A DNA stretch of 64,000 bases from Acidobacteriota bacterium (GCA_035471785.1 DATIPQ010000005.1:114955-178954); one strand, 5' to 3'. Counted from the first letter of the stretch, positions 8,079 through 17,963 are shown. The notes: a model not told the origin generated them from the sequence alone. Made by a program: numbers and translations.

Positions 8079-9869
8079 ATGAAGGACTTCTTGAAGAGTT
8101 TCTTCGCTACTTTGGCCGCGCTGGCGATCGTTGCCGGCGGAGCATTTTTTCTCTTGATGATCCTCATTGCCGCCGCTTCGTCGGGCGATGCGCCCAGCGT
8201 GCCCTCCAAGGCGGTCCTGGTGCTGGACTTGACCAAACCCATCTCGGACAAGCCTTACGTGGAAGATCCGGAACAGGTTTTCCGCCAAGCGCTGACGGGC
8301 GGGTCGCCACTTGAGTCGGTATCTCTGAAGACCATTCTGGACGCCTTGGATTCGGCGGCCGACGACGACCGCATCAAGGCCGTACTGGTTCGGGGACCGG
8401 CAGCCAGTCCGGGCTGGCTCTCGGGATGGGCCGCCCTCAAGGAGGTGCGCGAGGGATTGGAGCGCTTCAAGGAATCCGGCAAGGAAGTCCTGGCCTACGG
8501 GCGCATCTACAGCGAAGCCGACTACTATGTAGCCTCGGTTGCCAATTCCATCCAGATTCACCCGCTGGGGGGGCTGGAAATGAACGGGCTGGCCTCCGAA
8601 CGCATGTTCTATGCCCGCGCCATGCAGAAGTACGGCGTGGAAATGCAGATTCTGCGGGTGGGCAAGTACAAGGCGGCCGTCGAGCCCTACATGCTGGAAA
8701 AGATGAGCCCCGAGAACCGGCGTCAGACCGAATTGCTGCTGGCGGACCTCTTCAATCCCTTTCTGGAGGGCGTAGCCGTCTCGCGCGGAATCGAGGTAGA
8801 GCGCCTCAACTCGCTGGCCGACGGAAAAGCCCTCTTCAAGGCTCAGGAAGCCGTGGAGTGCGGCCTGGCCGATGAAGTGACCCATTTCGATGCCGTCCGA
8901 AAGCACCTGCAGGACCTGACCGACACGGCGGACGAAGACAGCTTCGCCCACATCAGCATCTCCGATTATGCCGAGGCCGCGGTGACCCGGAGGGGAAGCG
9001 GCAATGACTACATCGCCGTGGTCTATGCTGAAGGCGAGATCGTGGACGGCGCCAGCAAGACTCAAGTGGGCGGCGACTCCCTGGCCAAGCTGCTGCGGCA
9101 GGCACGCGAGGATGAAGACGTCAAAGCCGTCGTCCTGCGCGTCAACAGTCCGGGAGGCAGCGCCATGGCATCCGAGGTCATTCAGCGCGAGACCCTTCTC
9201 ATCAAGGAGGCCGGCAAACCCTTCGTGGTCTCCATGGGTACGGTGGCGGCTTCAGGCGGCTACTGGATTTCTGCTTACGCCGACGAGATCGTGGCCCAGC
9301 CCAATACCATCACCGGTTCCATCGGCGTCTTCGGCATGATTCCCAACGTGCAGAGGCTTTTCAACGATTTCGGCATTACTTTCGACACCGCCAAGACCAA
9401 CCAGCATGCCGACTTGGGCAGCATTTTCCGACCGCTCAGCGAAGCCGAACGCGAAATACTGCAAGGATTCACCGATCAGGTTTACGACAAGTTCCTCAAC
9501 AAGGTCGCCGAAGGCCGTAACATGACGGTGGAACAGGTTCACGAGATCGCTCAGGGCCGGGTCTGGTCAGGCCGGGAGGCCCAAAAGCTGGGCCTGGTCG
9601 ACAGTCTGGGATCGTTGCAGGACGCGCTCGCCTCGGCCGCCCAGCGGGCGGAGCTGGGAGACCAGTACCGCCTGCGCTTCTACCAGAGGAAGAAAGACTT
9701 CGCCGAAACCTTGATGGAACTGCTTAGCGACCGGGAAGAAGACATCGCCACCCGGGGGCCCCTGGAATCTCAACTGGGCCGCGTCTACTCGGCGATTGAG
9801 AGGCTGCGCCATTTCAACGACCCCAACAACGTTTACGCCCGCCTCGAATTCGATCTTTCCATCCGCTGA
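8079..9869 (+). CDS. sppA: Signal peptide peptidase SppA, 67K type
   Basis: Membrane-anchored serine/lysine-dyad protease that degrades cleaved signal peptides at the periplasmic side of the membrane. The 596 residues are the full two-domain form, as in E. coli. There is one membrane anchor (about 8-33), then two ClpP-like repeats. The expected lysine is in GKYKAAVEPY (about K198) and the serine nucleophile is in AASGGYWIS (about S392). NSPGGS (about 356-361) forms the oxyanion region. AGGAGA lies five bases before the ATG. It converges on the yihY-type gene, with a hairpin between them. Confidence 0.92.
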   Translation: MKDFLKSFFATLAALAIVAGGAFFLLMILIAAASSGDAPSVPSKAVLVLDLTKPISDKPYVEDPEQVFRQALTGGSPLESVSLKTILDALDSAADDDRIKAVLVRGPAASPGWLSGWAALKEVREGLERFKESGKEVLAYGRIYSEADYYVASVANSIQIHPLGGLEMNGLASERMFYARAMQKYGVEMQILRVGKYKAAVEPYMLEKMSPENRRQTELLLADLFNPFLEGVAVSRGIEVERLNSLADGKALFKAQEAVECGLADEVTHFDAVRKHLQDLTDTADEDSFAHISISDYAEAAVTRRGSGNDYIAVVYAEGEIVDGASKTQVGGDSLAKLLRQAREDEDVKAVVLRVNSPGGSAMASEVIQRETLLIKEAGKPFVVSMGTVAASGGYWISAYADEIVAQPNTITGSIGVFGMIPNVQRLFNDFGITFDTAKTNQHADLGSIFRPLSEAEREILQGFTDQVYDKFLNKVAEGRNMTVEQVHEIAQGRVWSGREAQKLGLVDSLGSLQDALASAAQRAELGDQYRLRFYQRKKDFAETLMELLSDREEDIATRGPLESQLGRVYSAIERLRHFNDPNNVYARLEFDLSIR

Positions 9870-9874
9870 GGAAA

Positions 9875-9921
9875 GCCTCTCTCAAAAGCCTCCGGGACCC
9901 CAGGCGGGTCCTTGAAGAGGC
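9875..9921. terminator. Nested hairpin between convergent genes
   Basis: Inner stem GGACCC/GGGTCC with a five-base loop (9895-9911), enclosed by an outer GCCTCT/AGAGGC pair. It lies between the stops of sppA and the leftward yihY-type gene. No T-tract follows, so intrinsic termination is only likely. Confidence 0.4.
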
Positions 9922-9936
9922 CGCCCGGATTTGCCC

Positions 9937-10995
9937 TCAGTCTTCGGCCTCGGGGTGAAGGACGGCTTGGCTGCGGGCCTCCTGCCGGTGCTGCACCACC
10001 ACCGAAAGGCTGGCGCCGATCAAAATCACCAGCCAGGCGATGAAGATCCAGATAACCAGCAGCGCGACCGCCGCCAGTCCTCCGTAGATCTTGTTGTAAT
10101 AATCGGTGGCCGCAGCCACCCAGGAGGTGTAAACGGAAAAACACCATCGGGCTACTTGAAGAGTGGTTGCCGTAAAGACCGCGGCGGCCAGGGCGGGAAC
10201 AGCTTTCACGGAGCGGTCGGGCACCATCTTGTAGAGCAGATAAAGGATGCCCACGGTCAGGGCGTAAAGAATCAAACTCAGGACCGTTCCCCACCATCCC
10301 AGCGGAACCAAGCCCTTGAGGAAGAGGCCGCGCGAGGCGGCCACTCCCGCCGCCGCCAGCAGTGCCGGTCCCAGCACCAGGAACATCACGTAGACGGTGA
10401 TTCGCCGCAGGATCGGGCGTCGCACCTTGATTCGCCAGACCTTGTTGAGAGCCGATTCCACGCTGGAAAACAGCGCCATGCTGGCCAATATGAGGCCCAC
10501 GATGCTGCCGACGCCAAGCGCTCTGACCTCGATTTCACGGATCGACTCGGTCACGCGCGGCACCGTGTCGGCGGCCAAGTACTGAGTCAAGAAAGGTCGC
10601 AGCGTGTCGAAGAGGCTCTCCAAGCCGCCTACATACTCGAAGACCACGAATCCGAAGGCGATCAGCGGCAGAATGGAGAGGATGGTGATGTAGGAAAGGG
10701 AAGAGGCCATCATGGAAAGCTGCATTTTGGTGCAATGCCGATAGGTGGAAACGGCAATCCGGCGCAACTGATGCAGTTGCTCTCCGACTTCCTCCCTTAA
10801 GGTAAGCGGGCTTTCCTCCTCCTCTGCTTGCTCGTCGGCTCCTCCGCCTGGTCCCTCCTGCCGACGCTCTTCGACGTCTTCAGCGGCGACTTCCTTTTCG
10901 GCGGCACGTTCCTCGGCCGGTTGCTCCGGTCCTTCGGCTGGCGATTGTTGAGGGCTCTCAGCCGAGAGGTTTGATGCCTTGGGTACTCCGTTCAT
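9937..10995 (-). CDS. YihY/BrkB-family membrane protein
   Basis: Polytopic inner-membrane protein, 352 residues, of the YihY/BrkB family (once called RNase BN). An unusual N-terminal extension of about 65 residues, very rich in Glu, Ala, Pro and Gln, precedes the family domain, which starts near LHQLRRIAVSTYRHC and reads SMMASSLSYITILSILPLIAF. At least six hydrophobic segments follow, ending with YGGLAAVALLVIWIFIAWLVILIGA, the family's signature end. The acidic, probably disordered extension is cytoplasmic if the usual topology holds. The biochemical role of the family is not established. Confidence 0.87.
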   Translation of the reverse strand: MNGVPKASNLSAESPQQSPAEGPEQPAEERAAEKEVAAEDVEERRQEGPGGGADEQAEEEESPLTLREEVGEQLHQLRRIAVSTYRHCTKMQLSMMASSLSYITILSILPLIAFGFVVFEYVGGLESLFDTLRPFLTQYLAADTVPRVTESIREIEVRALGVGSIVGLILASMALFSSVESALNKVWRIKVRRPILRRITVYVMFLVLGPALLAAAGVAASRGLFLKGLVPLGWWGTVLSLILYALTVGILYLLYKMVPDRSVKAVPALAAAVFTATTLQVARWCFSVYTSWVAAATDYYNKIYGGLAAVALLVIWIFIAWLVILIGASLSVVVQHRQEARSQAVLHPEAED

Positions 10996-11055
10996 GGCGA
11001 CACCTGGCTTTTCAGGCTGATCCTAACACACTCGACCTGAGATCGAATCGCCAAG

Positions 11056-14000
11056 GTGGCTGTCAATGCCATGAAATTTTCCCCTTTCTCGTTTTCACTT
11101 GGTAGGATCGACTTAGTGAAGAGCAAGGGTATCGGAGCGCCCAAAGGAGGACTTTGGGTCGCTCTCTTAGGAATCTTATTTTTGGGGGTCGCGCAGAGAC
11201 CTCTCGAGGGGGGCGAGGGGGAGCTGTCTCAAACCTGGCGGTGGACTCGCTTTGGAGTCGAAAGCGGACTGCCTTCCGAGTCGATGGCTTCCCTGGTCGA
11301 GGGCGACGACGGCGTGCTCTGGGCCTTGGCTGACAGAGGCTTGGTCTACTACGACGACTTTGTTTGGAAGGCGGTCGAGGGCCTCGGACCCAAGTCCGGC
11401 AATTTGCCCCGAAGCATCGCTCCCGCCGCCGGCAGCGGGGTGCTGCTGGTCCAGGACGGTCAGCTTTTCCGCGTCGACCGCAGCGGTGCCGAGTATCTGG
11501 AGATCCTTTACGGCGACGCCGCTCTTGACGTCCTCTCAGCCGCCGCCTTGCCGTCTAACCGCATCCTGATCGCCGGGAGGGAAGGCTTTTTTCTGCTCGA
11601 AGAAGGCAGCCTCTCGCCGGTCGGGGCCTTGCCCGGCGGCGAACCCGGCAGGCGCTTGGCGGTGCGCAGCCACAGCGGTCGGGTTTGGGCCCTCGCCCAA
11701 GAGGGGCTGTTCCAACTGCAGGGACACGAGTGGCGCAAGGTGATTTCACGTCCTGTTTGCGCCGTCACCGACGACTTGAGCGGCGACCGCACCTTGGCTA
11801 TGGGTTGCAGCCAGGGGCAGATTTGGACGTGGACGCGGATGGACCGTTCGCCGCGCCGCCTGGAGACGGAAGACAGAATCCCGCTGGCGGTCGATGTCTC
11901 GCCCCGGGGCGAGATTTTCGTCTCCTACAACGACGGGGGGTTGGGGATTTTCGACGGCCAAGCGTGGAGCCGGATCGACCCCGCCCCGGATGACCTTGTC
12001 AATCCGCGCTTCATGACCTTCCAGCGCAGCGGCAACCTCTGGATCGGTTCGCCCCAGGGATTGTCTTTGTGCCGCCTCTCCTCTGATCGCTGGACCAACT
12101 GGATGGATGAGGCGCCCGAGTATGACGGCAACATCAATGCCCTGTTGGTCGATGGCCAGGGCAATACCTGGATCGGAGGTTCACGCGGCTTGGCGGTGCA
12201 GCGCTCGACGGGCCGGGCGGAGGCTTTTCAGGAAGCCTTGGGACGCAGGCTGGGGAGCGTTACGGCCTTGGCGGAAGATTCCCGGGGCGGGATCTGGGTC
12301 GGTTCAGGAAGCGCTTTCTCCGGCGCCTTCCGCTACAGCCAGGCTGGCTGGGACCACTTCGGGCCCCAGCAGGGACTGGCCGCACCTCGGGTGCATCGGA
12401 TCGTCCCCGACCAGCGAGGCGCCCTGTGGTTTCTAGGCCTGGGCTCCACCATCGGCGATGACGACCCGGGCGCCTTTCGCTGGGACGGTTCCCGATTCAC
12501 CCGCTGGGACAAAGAGGCCGGCTTGGTCGACAACCGGGTCTACGCCTTCGCCGAAGGACCCGACGGCGCCTTCTGGTTCGCCACCGGAGGGGGCATCAGC
12601 CGCTTCCTCGGCGGCGCCTGGAGGCATTGGACGGCTCGGGACGGCTTGCGCTCGTCCTCGGTGTTCACACTCACCGTGACGGCCCGCGGACGCGTCTGGT
12701 TCGGTCACCGGCAAGCGTTGGGGTTGGGCTATCTGGATCAACAGGGGCGCCCTCGCTATCTGGGCAGCGGGCAAGGCTTGGTCGACGATCGCGTGTGGGA
12801 GGTGGCCGAGGACGGTGACGGCGCCCTCTGGATCGCCACGGAAGGCGGACTCAGCCGCCTCAAGGAGGGCCAGTTTTCGAACTTTGCCAAGTCCCATGGC
12901 CTGCTCAACCCGCATATCTGGCCTCTGCTGCCTCTTCAGGATCGCCTCTTGATGGGAACCCGCAACGGAGTCGTGACGCTGAGCTTGACCGAGGCCTCCA
13001 GTCCGGCGCCGCGCGTCTTTCTGGCAGAGCCAGTCCTCAGTTCGGAGAAGTTTTTCTTCCGCTGGATGGCCTTTTCCTATCGGGGCGAGATGCCTGCCGC
13101 CTCGATCCAGACCCGCTATCGCCTGGATGGAGGGCAATGGTCGCAGTGGTCGCTGCTCCGCGAGGTGGAGTTCAGCGCCCTCAGCGCGGGCTCTCACAGT
13201 CTCGAAGTGCAGTCCAAGAGCCTCTTCGGCAACCTCAGCGACGCCGACATGGCCTCCCTCAGCTTCAACGTGGCTCCGCCTTTCTATCGCCATCCTCTGG
13301 TGTTGATGCTGGCCGCGGTGTGGATCTTCAGTCTGGCTGGACTGGCTCTCCATCATCACCGCATGGTGATGCGCCGGGAAGAGCATTTTCGCTCCCTGAT
13401 CGAGAACGCTCAAGAATCGATCACCATCCTCGACCAGGAAGGACGCATCCAATACCAAAGCCCCGCCGTCAAACCGCTGTTGGGACTCTCGGCCGAGGGA
13501 TTGACGGGGACCTCCTACTTCGACCTCCTCCATCCCGAGGACGTGAAGGAGGTGCGCAGTCGCCTGGCGCCCGTTTGGCAAACCCTTGCCCCACTTCACA
13601 CCCTCAAAGCCCGTTTCCGCCACCATGACGGTTCCTGGCGCTGGCTGGAAGCCTCGGTCCACTCCATCGAAGTGGACGAAAAGCAGCCCCATCTGGTCAT
13701 CAACGCCGTCGATGTAACGGCCCGAGATCAAGCGGAGAAGGCCCTCCGCAACGAAAAAGAGCGCTTCCGCCGCCTCTTCGACGGCGCCCTGACGGGGAAC
13801 TTCGTGATCGATAGGCAGGGAAGGATCCTGGCCTGCAACCCTGCTTTTGCCCGCCTTTTCGGCTTCTCATCCGTCGAGGACTCCCAACGCCGCAACTTCT
13901 TCGACCTGATGGAGGACCGGCGGGGCAAGAGCCGGTTCATACGTCCTTTGAAGGAGGAGGGAGAGGTGCGCGAACGCATCCTGCGCATGGTGCACCAGGA

Positions 14001-15318
14001 CGGACACATTCTGGATGTGCTCACCAGCGCCTTTGCCGTCCGCGACGCCGAGGGCGGCATCGTGGAAATCCAGGGCCACATGTTGGACGACAGCGAGCGC
14101 CGCGAAATCGAGCTGCAATTGCTGCAAGCCCAAAAGATGGAGAGCATCGGGGCACTGGCCGGAGGCATCGCCCACGACTTCAACAACCTCATCTCGGTCA
14201 TCAACGGCTACAGCGACATGGTGCTGACCAAGCTCGATGCCGACACGCCCTTTCGCGAGTTCGTCGAGCAGATCAAGAAAGCCGGCGACCGGGCCTCGCT
14301 TCTCACCAATCAGATTCTGGCCTTCAGCCGCCGCCAGGTGCTGCAGAGCCAATTGATCGATCTCAACGTCACGCTGGAAGACATCGGCAGCCTGATCCGC
14401 CGCCTCATCGGGGAAAACATCGAGCTGTCGACCCGCTTCTCGGACCAAGCCGGCTGCATCAAGATCGATGCCGGGCAGTTGGAGCAAATCGTCATGAACC
14501 TGGTGGTCAACGCCCGCGACGCCATGCCCGGCGGCGGACGCCTGACCCTGCAAAGCTCGCGGACCCCACTCGAGCGGGCTCGGGCCGAAGCCCTGGGAAT
14601 CGAGCCGGGAGAGTATGCCCAACTGACCGTCTCAGACACCGGAATCGGAATGGACGAGGCGACCCAGCAACGGATTTTCGAGCCCTTCTTCACCACCAAG
14701 GAATTGGAAAAGGGAACCGGGCTGGGCCTTTCCACCGTTTACGCCATCGTGCGCCAGAACGGAGGCGCCATCTACCTGGAGAGCGTCCTGGGCAAGGGCA
14801 CGACCTTTACGGTCCTCTTGCCCCGCGTCCGTTCTTCAGAGCATCCCTCGCCTCAGAAAGAGCGCGCCCAAGAGCCTCCTGGAACCGACCATATCCGCAA
14901 GGTCACCGATCTGCATCCGGCTCAGAACGGCACCGTCAGCCGCAACGGGCGATCGCCCACGGTCTTGCTGGTCGAAGACGACACCGCGGTGCGCGACCTG
15001 TCGGGACAGATCCTGCTGGCGGGCGGCTACCGCGTCCTCACCGCCAAGGACGGCCATCACGCCATCAAGGTCTCCCAGGACTTTCAGGAGCCCATCGACC
15101 TTCTGGTCACCGACGTCATCATGCCCGGCATGAACGGGTACGAGTTGGGAAGGCGGCTGTCCCGCCACCGGGTGGGCGTCAAGGTCCTTTATCTGAGCGG
15201 CTACACCGATGACGTGCTGGACCAACTTGATCCGCACAAGCCGGGAATCAACTTCATGCAGAAGCCCTTTACTCCGGACGCGCTGCTGCAGAAGGTCTCC
15301 AAGCTGCTGAGCGCCTGA
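11056..15318 (+). CDS. Hybrid two-component sensor kinase with beta-propeller sensor
   Basis: Giant one-protein signalling system, 1420 residues. In order: signal-anchor (about 32-45), two-component-regulator propeller repeats (about 60-655, many LWIG/IWVGS-type blade ends), Y_Y_Y-like domain (about 670-740), membrane helix (about 745-768), two PAS domains (about 778-895 and 900-1020), HisKA with phospho-His at H1040 in GGIAHDFNNLISV, HATPase with N-box NLVVNARDAMP and GIGMDEATQQRIFEPFF (about 1136-1260), and a C-terminal receiver with phospho-Asp D1353 in LLVTDVIMPG. There is no DNA-binding domain, so the signal must pass to another protein. The start could be GTG 11056, ATG 11071 or GTG 11116. 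The peptidase gene follows after 19 bases. Confidence 0.9.
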   Translation: MAVNAMKFSPFSFSLGRIDLVKSKGIGAPKGGLWVALLGILFLGVAQRPLEGGEGELSQTWRWTRFGVESGLPSESMASLVEGDDGVLWALADRGLVYYDDFVWKAVEGLGPKSGNLPRSIAPAAGSGVLLVQDGQLFRVDRSGAEYLEILYGDAALDVLSAAALPSNRILIAGREGFFLLEEGSLSPVGALPGGEPGRRLAVRSHSGRVWALAQEGLFQLQGHEWRKVISRPVCAVTDDLSGDRTLAMGCSQGQIWTWTRMDRSPRRLETEDRIPLAVDVSPRGEIFVSYNDGGLGIFDGQAWSRIDPAPDDLVNPRFMTFQRSGNLWIGSPQGLSLCRLSSDRWTNWMDEAPEYDGNINALLVDGQGNTWIGGSRGLAVQRSTGRAEAFQEALGRRLGSVTALAEDSRGGIWVGSGSAFSGAFRYSQAGWDHFGPQQGLAAPRVHRIVPDQRGALWFLGLGSTIGDDDPGAFRWDGSRFTRWDKEAGLVDNRVYAFAEGPDGAFWFATGGGISRFLGGAWRHWTARDGLRSSSVFTLTVTARGRVWFGHRQALGLGYLDQQGRPRYLGSGQGLVDDRVWEVAEDGDGALWIATEGGLSRLKEGQFSNFAKSHGLLNPHIWPLLPLQDRLLMGTRNGVVTLSLTEASSPAPRVFLAEPVLSSEKFFFRWMAFSYRGEMPAASIQTRYRLDGGQWSQWSLLREVEFSALSAGSHSLEVQSKSLFGNLSDADMASLSFNVAPPFYRHPLVLMLAAVWIFSLAGLALHHHRMVMRREEHFRSLIENAQESITILDQEGRIQYQSPAVKPLLGLSAEGLTGTSYFDLLHPEDVKEVRSRLAPVWQTLAPLHTLKARFRHHDGSWRWLEASVHSIEVDEKQPHLVINAVDVTARDQAEKALRNEKERFRRLFDGALTGNFVIDRQGRILACNPAFARLFGFSSVEDSQRRNFFDLMEDRRGKSRFIRPLKEEGEVRERILRMVHQDGHILDVLTSAFAVRDAEGGIVEIQGHMLDDSERREIELQLLQAQKMESIGALAGGIAHDFNNLISVINGYSDMVLTKLDADTPFREFVEQIKKAGDRASLLTNQILAFSRRQVLQSQLIDLNVTLEDIGSLIRRLIGENIELSTRFSDQAGCIKIDAGQLEQIVMNLVVNARDAMPGGGRLTLQSSRTPLERARAEALGIEPGEYAQLTVSDTGIGMDEATQQRIFEPFFTTKELEKGTGLGLSTVYAIVRQNGGAIYLESVLGKGTTFTVLLPRVRSSEHPSPQKERAQEPPGTDHIRKVTDLHPAQNGTVSRNGRSPTVLLVEDDTAVRDLSGQILLAGGYRVLTAKDGHHAIKVSQDFQEPIDLLVTDVIMPGMNGYELGRRLSRHRVGVKVLYLSGYTDDVLDQLDPHKPGINFMQKPFTPDALLQKVSKLLSA

Positions 15319-15337
15319 GCAGTGATAGACTTGAGGC

Positions 15338-16330
15338 GTGTTTTTCCGCCTCTGGCCGCTTTGGATGCTCATGAATGGCGCGCCCCAAGACCAGTCCGCT
15401 TCAGCCGTGTTCCAGGGGGAACGGGCCCTGCAGTACGTGGCCGTCCAGATGGAATTCGGCCCCCGTCCCACCGGCAGCGAGGCGCTGCGGCAGAGCGGCG
15501 ACTACATCTTGCAGGAATTGGAGCGGCTGGGCTGGAGGACCTCCCAACACGCCTTCCAACTGGAAAACGCTGACCCCCCTGTTCCCGTCCGCAATCTGGT
15601 GGCTGAACTGGGGGAGGGCCCAGACCCCGCCATTCTGCTGGCGGCCCACTATGATACGCGCCTGCTGGCCGACGAAGACCCCGACCCCCATCTGCGAAAC
15701 CAACCGGTTCCGGGAGCCAATGACGGGGGCAGCGGCGTCGGGGTGCTGCTGGAACTGGCCCGCGTCCTGGGACAGCATCACCGCCTCTACCGGCCCCTCC
15801 GCCTGGTCTTCTTCGACGCCGAAGACAACGGACGGCTGCAACCCTTCTCGGGACACGGCGACCCCAGATACAACGGGTGGATCCTGGGATCTCAACGATA
15901 TGCCGCCGACGCCGATTTGAGCCAGATCGAACTGATGATCCTGGTCGACCTGGTGGGCGATCTGAACCAGAGCCTTCCGCGGGAACGCTTTTCTCAGGAC
16001 GGCGCCCCCCAGCTTGCCCGGGAAGTGTGGGACCTGGCCCTGGAGATGGGCTACGGCCGCCAGTTCGTCCGCTTCATCCGCACGGGCATCATCGACGACC
16101 ATCTTCCCTTTCTTGATCGCGGCATCCCCGCCGTCGACATCATCGATCTCGACTATCCCCACTGGCACACCACGGGCGACACGCTTGACAAGGTCAGCGC
16201 CGAGAGCCTGCAACGGGTGGGCCGCCTGCTGCAGGAGTTCCTCATCCGCCGCGGAGCCGTCGACCGCGCCCCCCTGATCAGGGACCGTCCGCTGCGCGCC
16301 AGCCCCCCACGCCGCAAGCCGCGAAACTAG
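15338..16330 (+). CDS. M28-family metallopeptidase / glutaminyl cyclase-like
   Basis: Zinc hydrolase of the M28 aminopeptidase/glutaminyl-cyclase superfamily, up to 330 residues. Metal ligands expected for the family are visible: H104 in AAHYDTR, D129 in GANDGGSG, the acidic pair in FFDAEDNG (E162), Asp in ILVDLVGD, and His near the end in DLDYPHWHTTGDT. The short N-terminal hydrophobic stretch may be a secretion signal, but it depends on the start: GTG as chosen, or ATG 27 or 33 bases later. The sequence order (DYPHWH, LGSQRYA) is closer to glutaminyl cyclases than to leucine aminopeptidases. It follows the hybrid kinase closely and may be cotranscribed with it. Confidence 0.8.
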   Translation: MFFRLWPLWMLMNGAPQDQSASAVFQGERALQYVAVQMEFGPRPTGSEALRQSGDYILQELERLGWRTSQHAFQLENADPPVPVRNLVAELGEGPDPAILLAAHYDTRLLADEDPDPHLRNQPVPGANDGGSGVGVLLELARVLGQHHRLYRPLRLVFFDAEDNGRLQPFSGHGDPRYNGWILGSQRYAADADLSQIELMILVDLVGDLNQSLPRERFSQDGAPQLAREVWDLALEMGYGRQFVRFIRTGIIDDHLPFLDRGIPAVDIIDLDYPHWHTTGDTLDKVSAESLQRVGRLLQEFLIRRGAVDRAPLIRDRPLRASPPRRKPRN

Positions 16331-16370
16331 GCCACTAGGTGGCCAACAAATTCACACACGGGTCAAGTTT
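16331..16370 (+). repeat. Dispersed 40-bp element, copy 1
   Basis: Starts directly after the M28 peptidase stop with the hairpin GCCAC-TAG-GTGGC, then a conserved tail of about 27 bases ending TCAAGTTT. A second copy at 26149-26188 matches at 35 of 40 positions, with the stem bases unchanged and one difference in the loop. Its position just after a stop codon in both places suggests a terminator-like or repetitive extragenic element. Confidence 0.5.
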
Positions 16371-16439
16371 CAGCGACCGCGGTGAAGGCCCAATTGCTCT
16401 CGGCGGTATGGGTCGCTCGCTACCACTAGCAAGGGCACT

Positions 16440-16545
16440 TCGCTGCCCTCGCTCTACCCTGATTGCACCCCTTCGGCTTCTTTCGAACTTCGATCTCGCT
16501 CCTCGAACCCGGCAAGGCCCTGGCTCAGAATCTTTGACCTAAGGG
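16440..16545. repeat. Degenerate dispersed spacer repeat, copy 1
   Basis: Spacer text resembling that at 23640-23785, best seen in GGCAAGRCYCTGGCTCARAA (16511 onward here, 23740 onward there) and in the TAAGGG that follows both. Similarity outside this core is patchy. It is probably a decayed member of a genome-wide spacer family. No gene is seen in this spacer. Confidence 0.3.
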
Positions 16546-16546
16546 C

Positions 16547-17914
16547 TCACAGCGCTTTGCTGATGAGGTCCCAAAGGGCCTCGGCATGTTGAGGCCGCTG
16601 GTGGATTTGGCCGAAGGAGACGCGGATGATGTAGCGGCCGTCCAAGCGGGTGTGGGTGAGAAGCGCCTGGCCGGTGGCGTTGACCGCTTCCAGCAGACCC
16701 TGGGTGGACTCGTCGTCTTCGAGATGGAAGCAGACGGTCTGCAGACGCGGCTCACGCAGCAGTTGAGTGCGCGGATGGGTCCGGACCTGCCGGGCGAACC
16801 ACTGCGTCATTTCCAGGTGTCGACGGAGAAGGGCGCGCAATCCCTCCACCCCGTAGCAGCGAATGACCATCCACAGCTTGAGGGAGCGGAAGCGGCGTCC
16901 CAACTGCAAGCTCCAGTCGCGGAAGTTCTCGGCGGCCCGGTCGTAGCCGGTCTTGAGGTACTCGGGCTGAATGGCCAGGGCTTGTTTCAGGCTGTGGGGA
17001 TCCCTGCAGAAGAAGGCCGTGCAGTCGAAGTTGGTGAAGAGCCACTTGTGGGGATTGAAGACGTAGGAATCGGACTCTTCCACGCCCTCCATCAGCCATC
17101 TCATTTCGGGCAGGATGGCGGCTGAGCCGGCCAGGGCGGCGTCCACATGCAGCCACACCTGGTGGCGGCGGCAGATCTCGGCGATGGCGGGGACGGGGTC
17201 GACGGCCGTAGAGGAGGTGGTACCCACGGTGGCGATGACGCAGACGGGAATGCGCCCGGTTTGGCGGTCTCGCCGCAAGGCCTCCTCCAGGGCCTGGGGC
17301 TGCATTGCATATTCCTCGTCCACCGGCAGAGCCCGCAGGTTCCGGTCGCCGATGCCGGCGATGCGCACCGCCTTGATGGCCGAGGAATGAGTCTGCTCAG
17401 TGGCGTAGACGGTCATGGACGGTTGTCCCGAGCCTCCGCTTTGGTTGAGAGGAGCCAGCTTTTCGCGGGCCGCCAGCAAAGCGCACAGGGTGGCCGTGGA
17501 GGCCGTATCCTGAATGCATCCCGGCCAGTCCAGGCCGATCATCTGGCCCAGCCACTCCATCATGCGGATTTCCAATTCGGTGGAGGCCGGGCAAGTGGCC
17601 CAACTCATGCCGTTGACGCCCAATCCGGCCGAGAGCAAATCGCCCAGAATTCCGGGTCCGCTGTGGCTGCAAGGGAAGTATCCGAAAAATCGGGGATCGT
17701 TCCAGTGAGTGGAATGGGGCAGGACCAGACGTTTAAAGTCTTTTACCACCTGTTCCGCCTCCTGGCCCTGCCGGGGAGGGTGCTGGGGCAGCAAGCCCAG
17801 AAGTTCTCCCGGCGCGGTCTCAGGAGAAACGGGGCCCGGGTAACCATTTTCCATGTAGTCGGCGATCCAGTCGATGATCTGGTAGCCGGCTTGGCGAAAC
17901 TCGTCAGATTTCAT
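16547..17914 (-). CDS. PLP-dependent aromatic L-amino acid decarboxylase family
   Basis: Group II pyridoxal-phosphate decarboxylase, 455 residues, the normal length. The PLP lysine is K290 in NPHKWLFTNFDC; the PLP-stacking histidine is in ATEQTHSSAIKA (about H176); the ring-nitrogen aspartate is in HVDAALAGSA (about D258). The N-terminal PLPHSTHWNDPRFFGYFP region matches aromatic-L-amino-acid/tryptophan decarboxylases rather than glutamate decarboxylases. The product would be an aryl amine and CO2; the exact substrate cannot be read from the sequence. AAGGGA precedes the ATG. It is divergent from the peroxiredoxin gene. Confidence 0.88.
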   Translation of the reverse strand: MKSDEFRQAGYQIIDWIADYMENGYPGPVSPETAPGELLGLLPQHPPRQGQEAEQVVKDFKRLVLPHSTHWNDPRFFGYFPCSHSGPGILGDLLSAGLGVNGMSWATCPASTELEIRMMEWLGQMIGLDWPGCIQDTASTATLCALLAAREKLAPLNQSGGSGQPSMTVYATEQTHSSAIKAVRIAGIGDRNLRALPVDEEYAMQPQALEEALRRDRQTGRIPVCVIATVGTTSSTAVDPVPAIAEICRRHQVWLHVDAALAGSAAILPEMRWLMEGVEESDSYVFNPHKWLFTNFDCTAFFCRDPHSLKQALAIQPEYLKTGYDRAAENFRDWSLQLGRRFRSLKLWMVIRCYGVEGLRALLRRHLEMTQWFARQVRTHPRTQLLREPRLQTVCFHLEDDESTQGLLEAVNATGQALLTHTRLDGRYIIRVSFGQIHQRPQHAEALWDLISKAL

Positions 17915-17934
17915 AATTGGCGTCCCTTGGTGTT

Positions 17935-17963
17935 TTGATCAACCGGGATGAGAGAGGTATGAT
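17935..17963 (+). promoter_or_regulatory. Sigma-70-type promoter for peroxiredoxin
   Basis: TTGATC, a 17-base spacer, then TATGAT, ending about 110 bases before the peroxiredoxin start. It lies in the divergent spacer with the decarboxylase gene. Confidence 0.55.
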
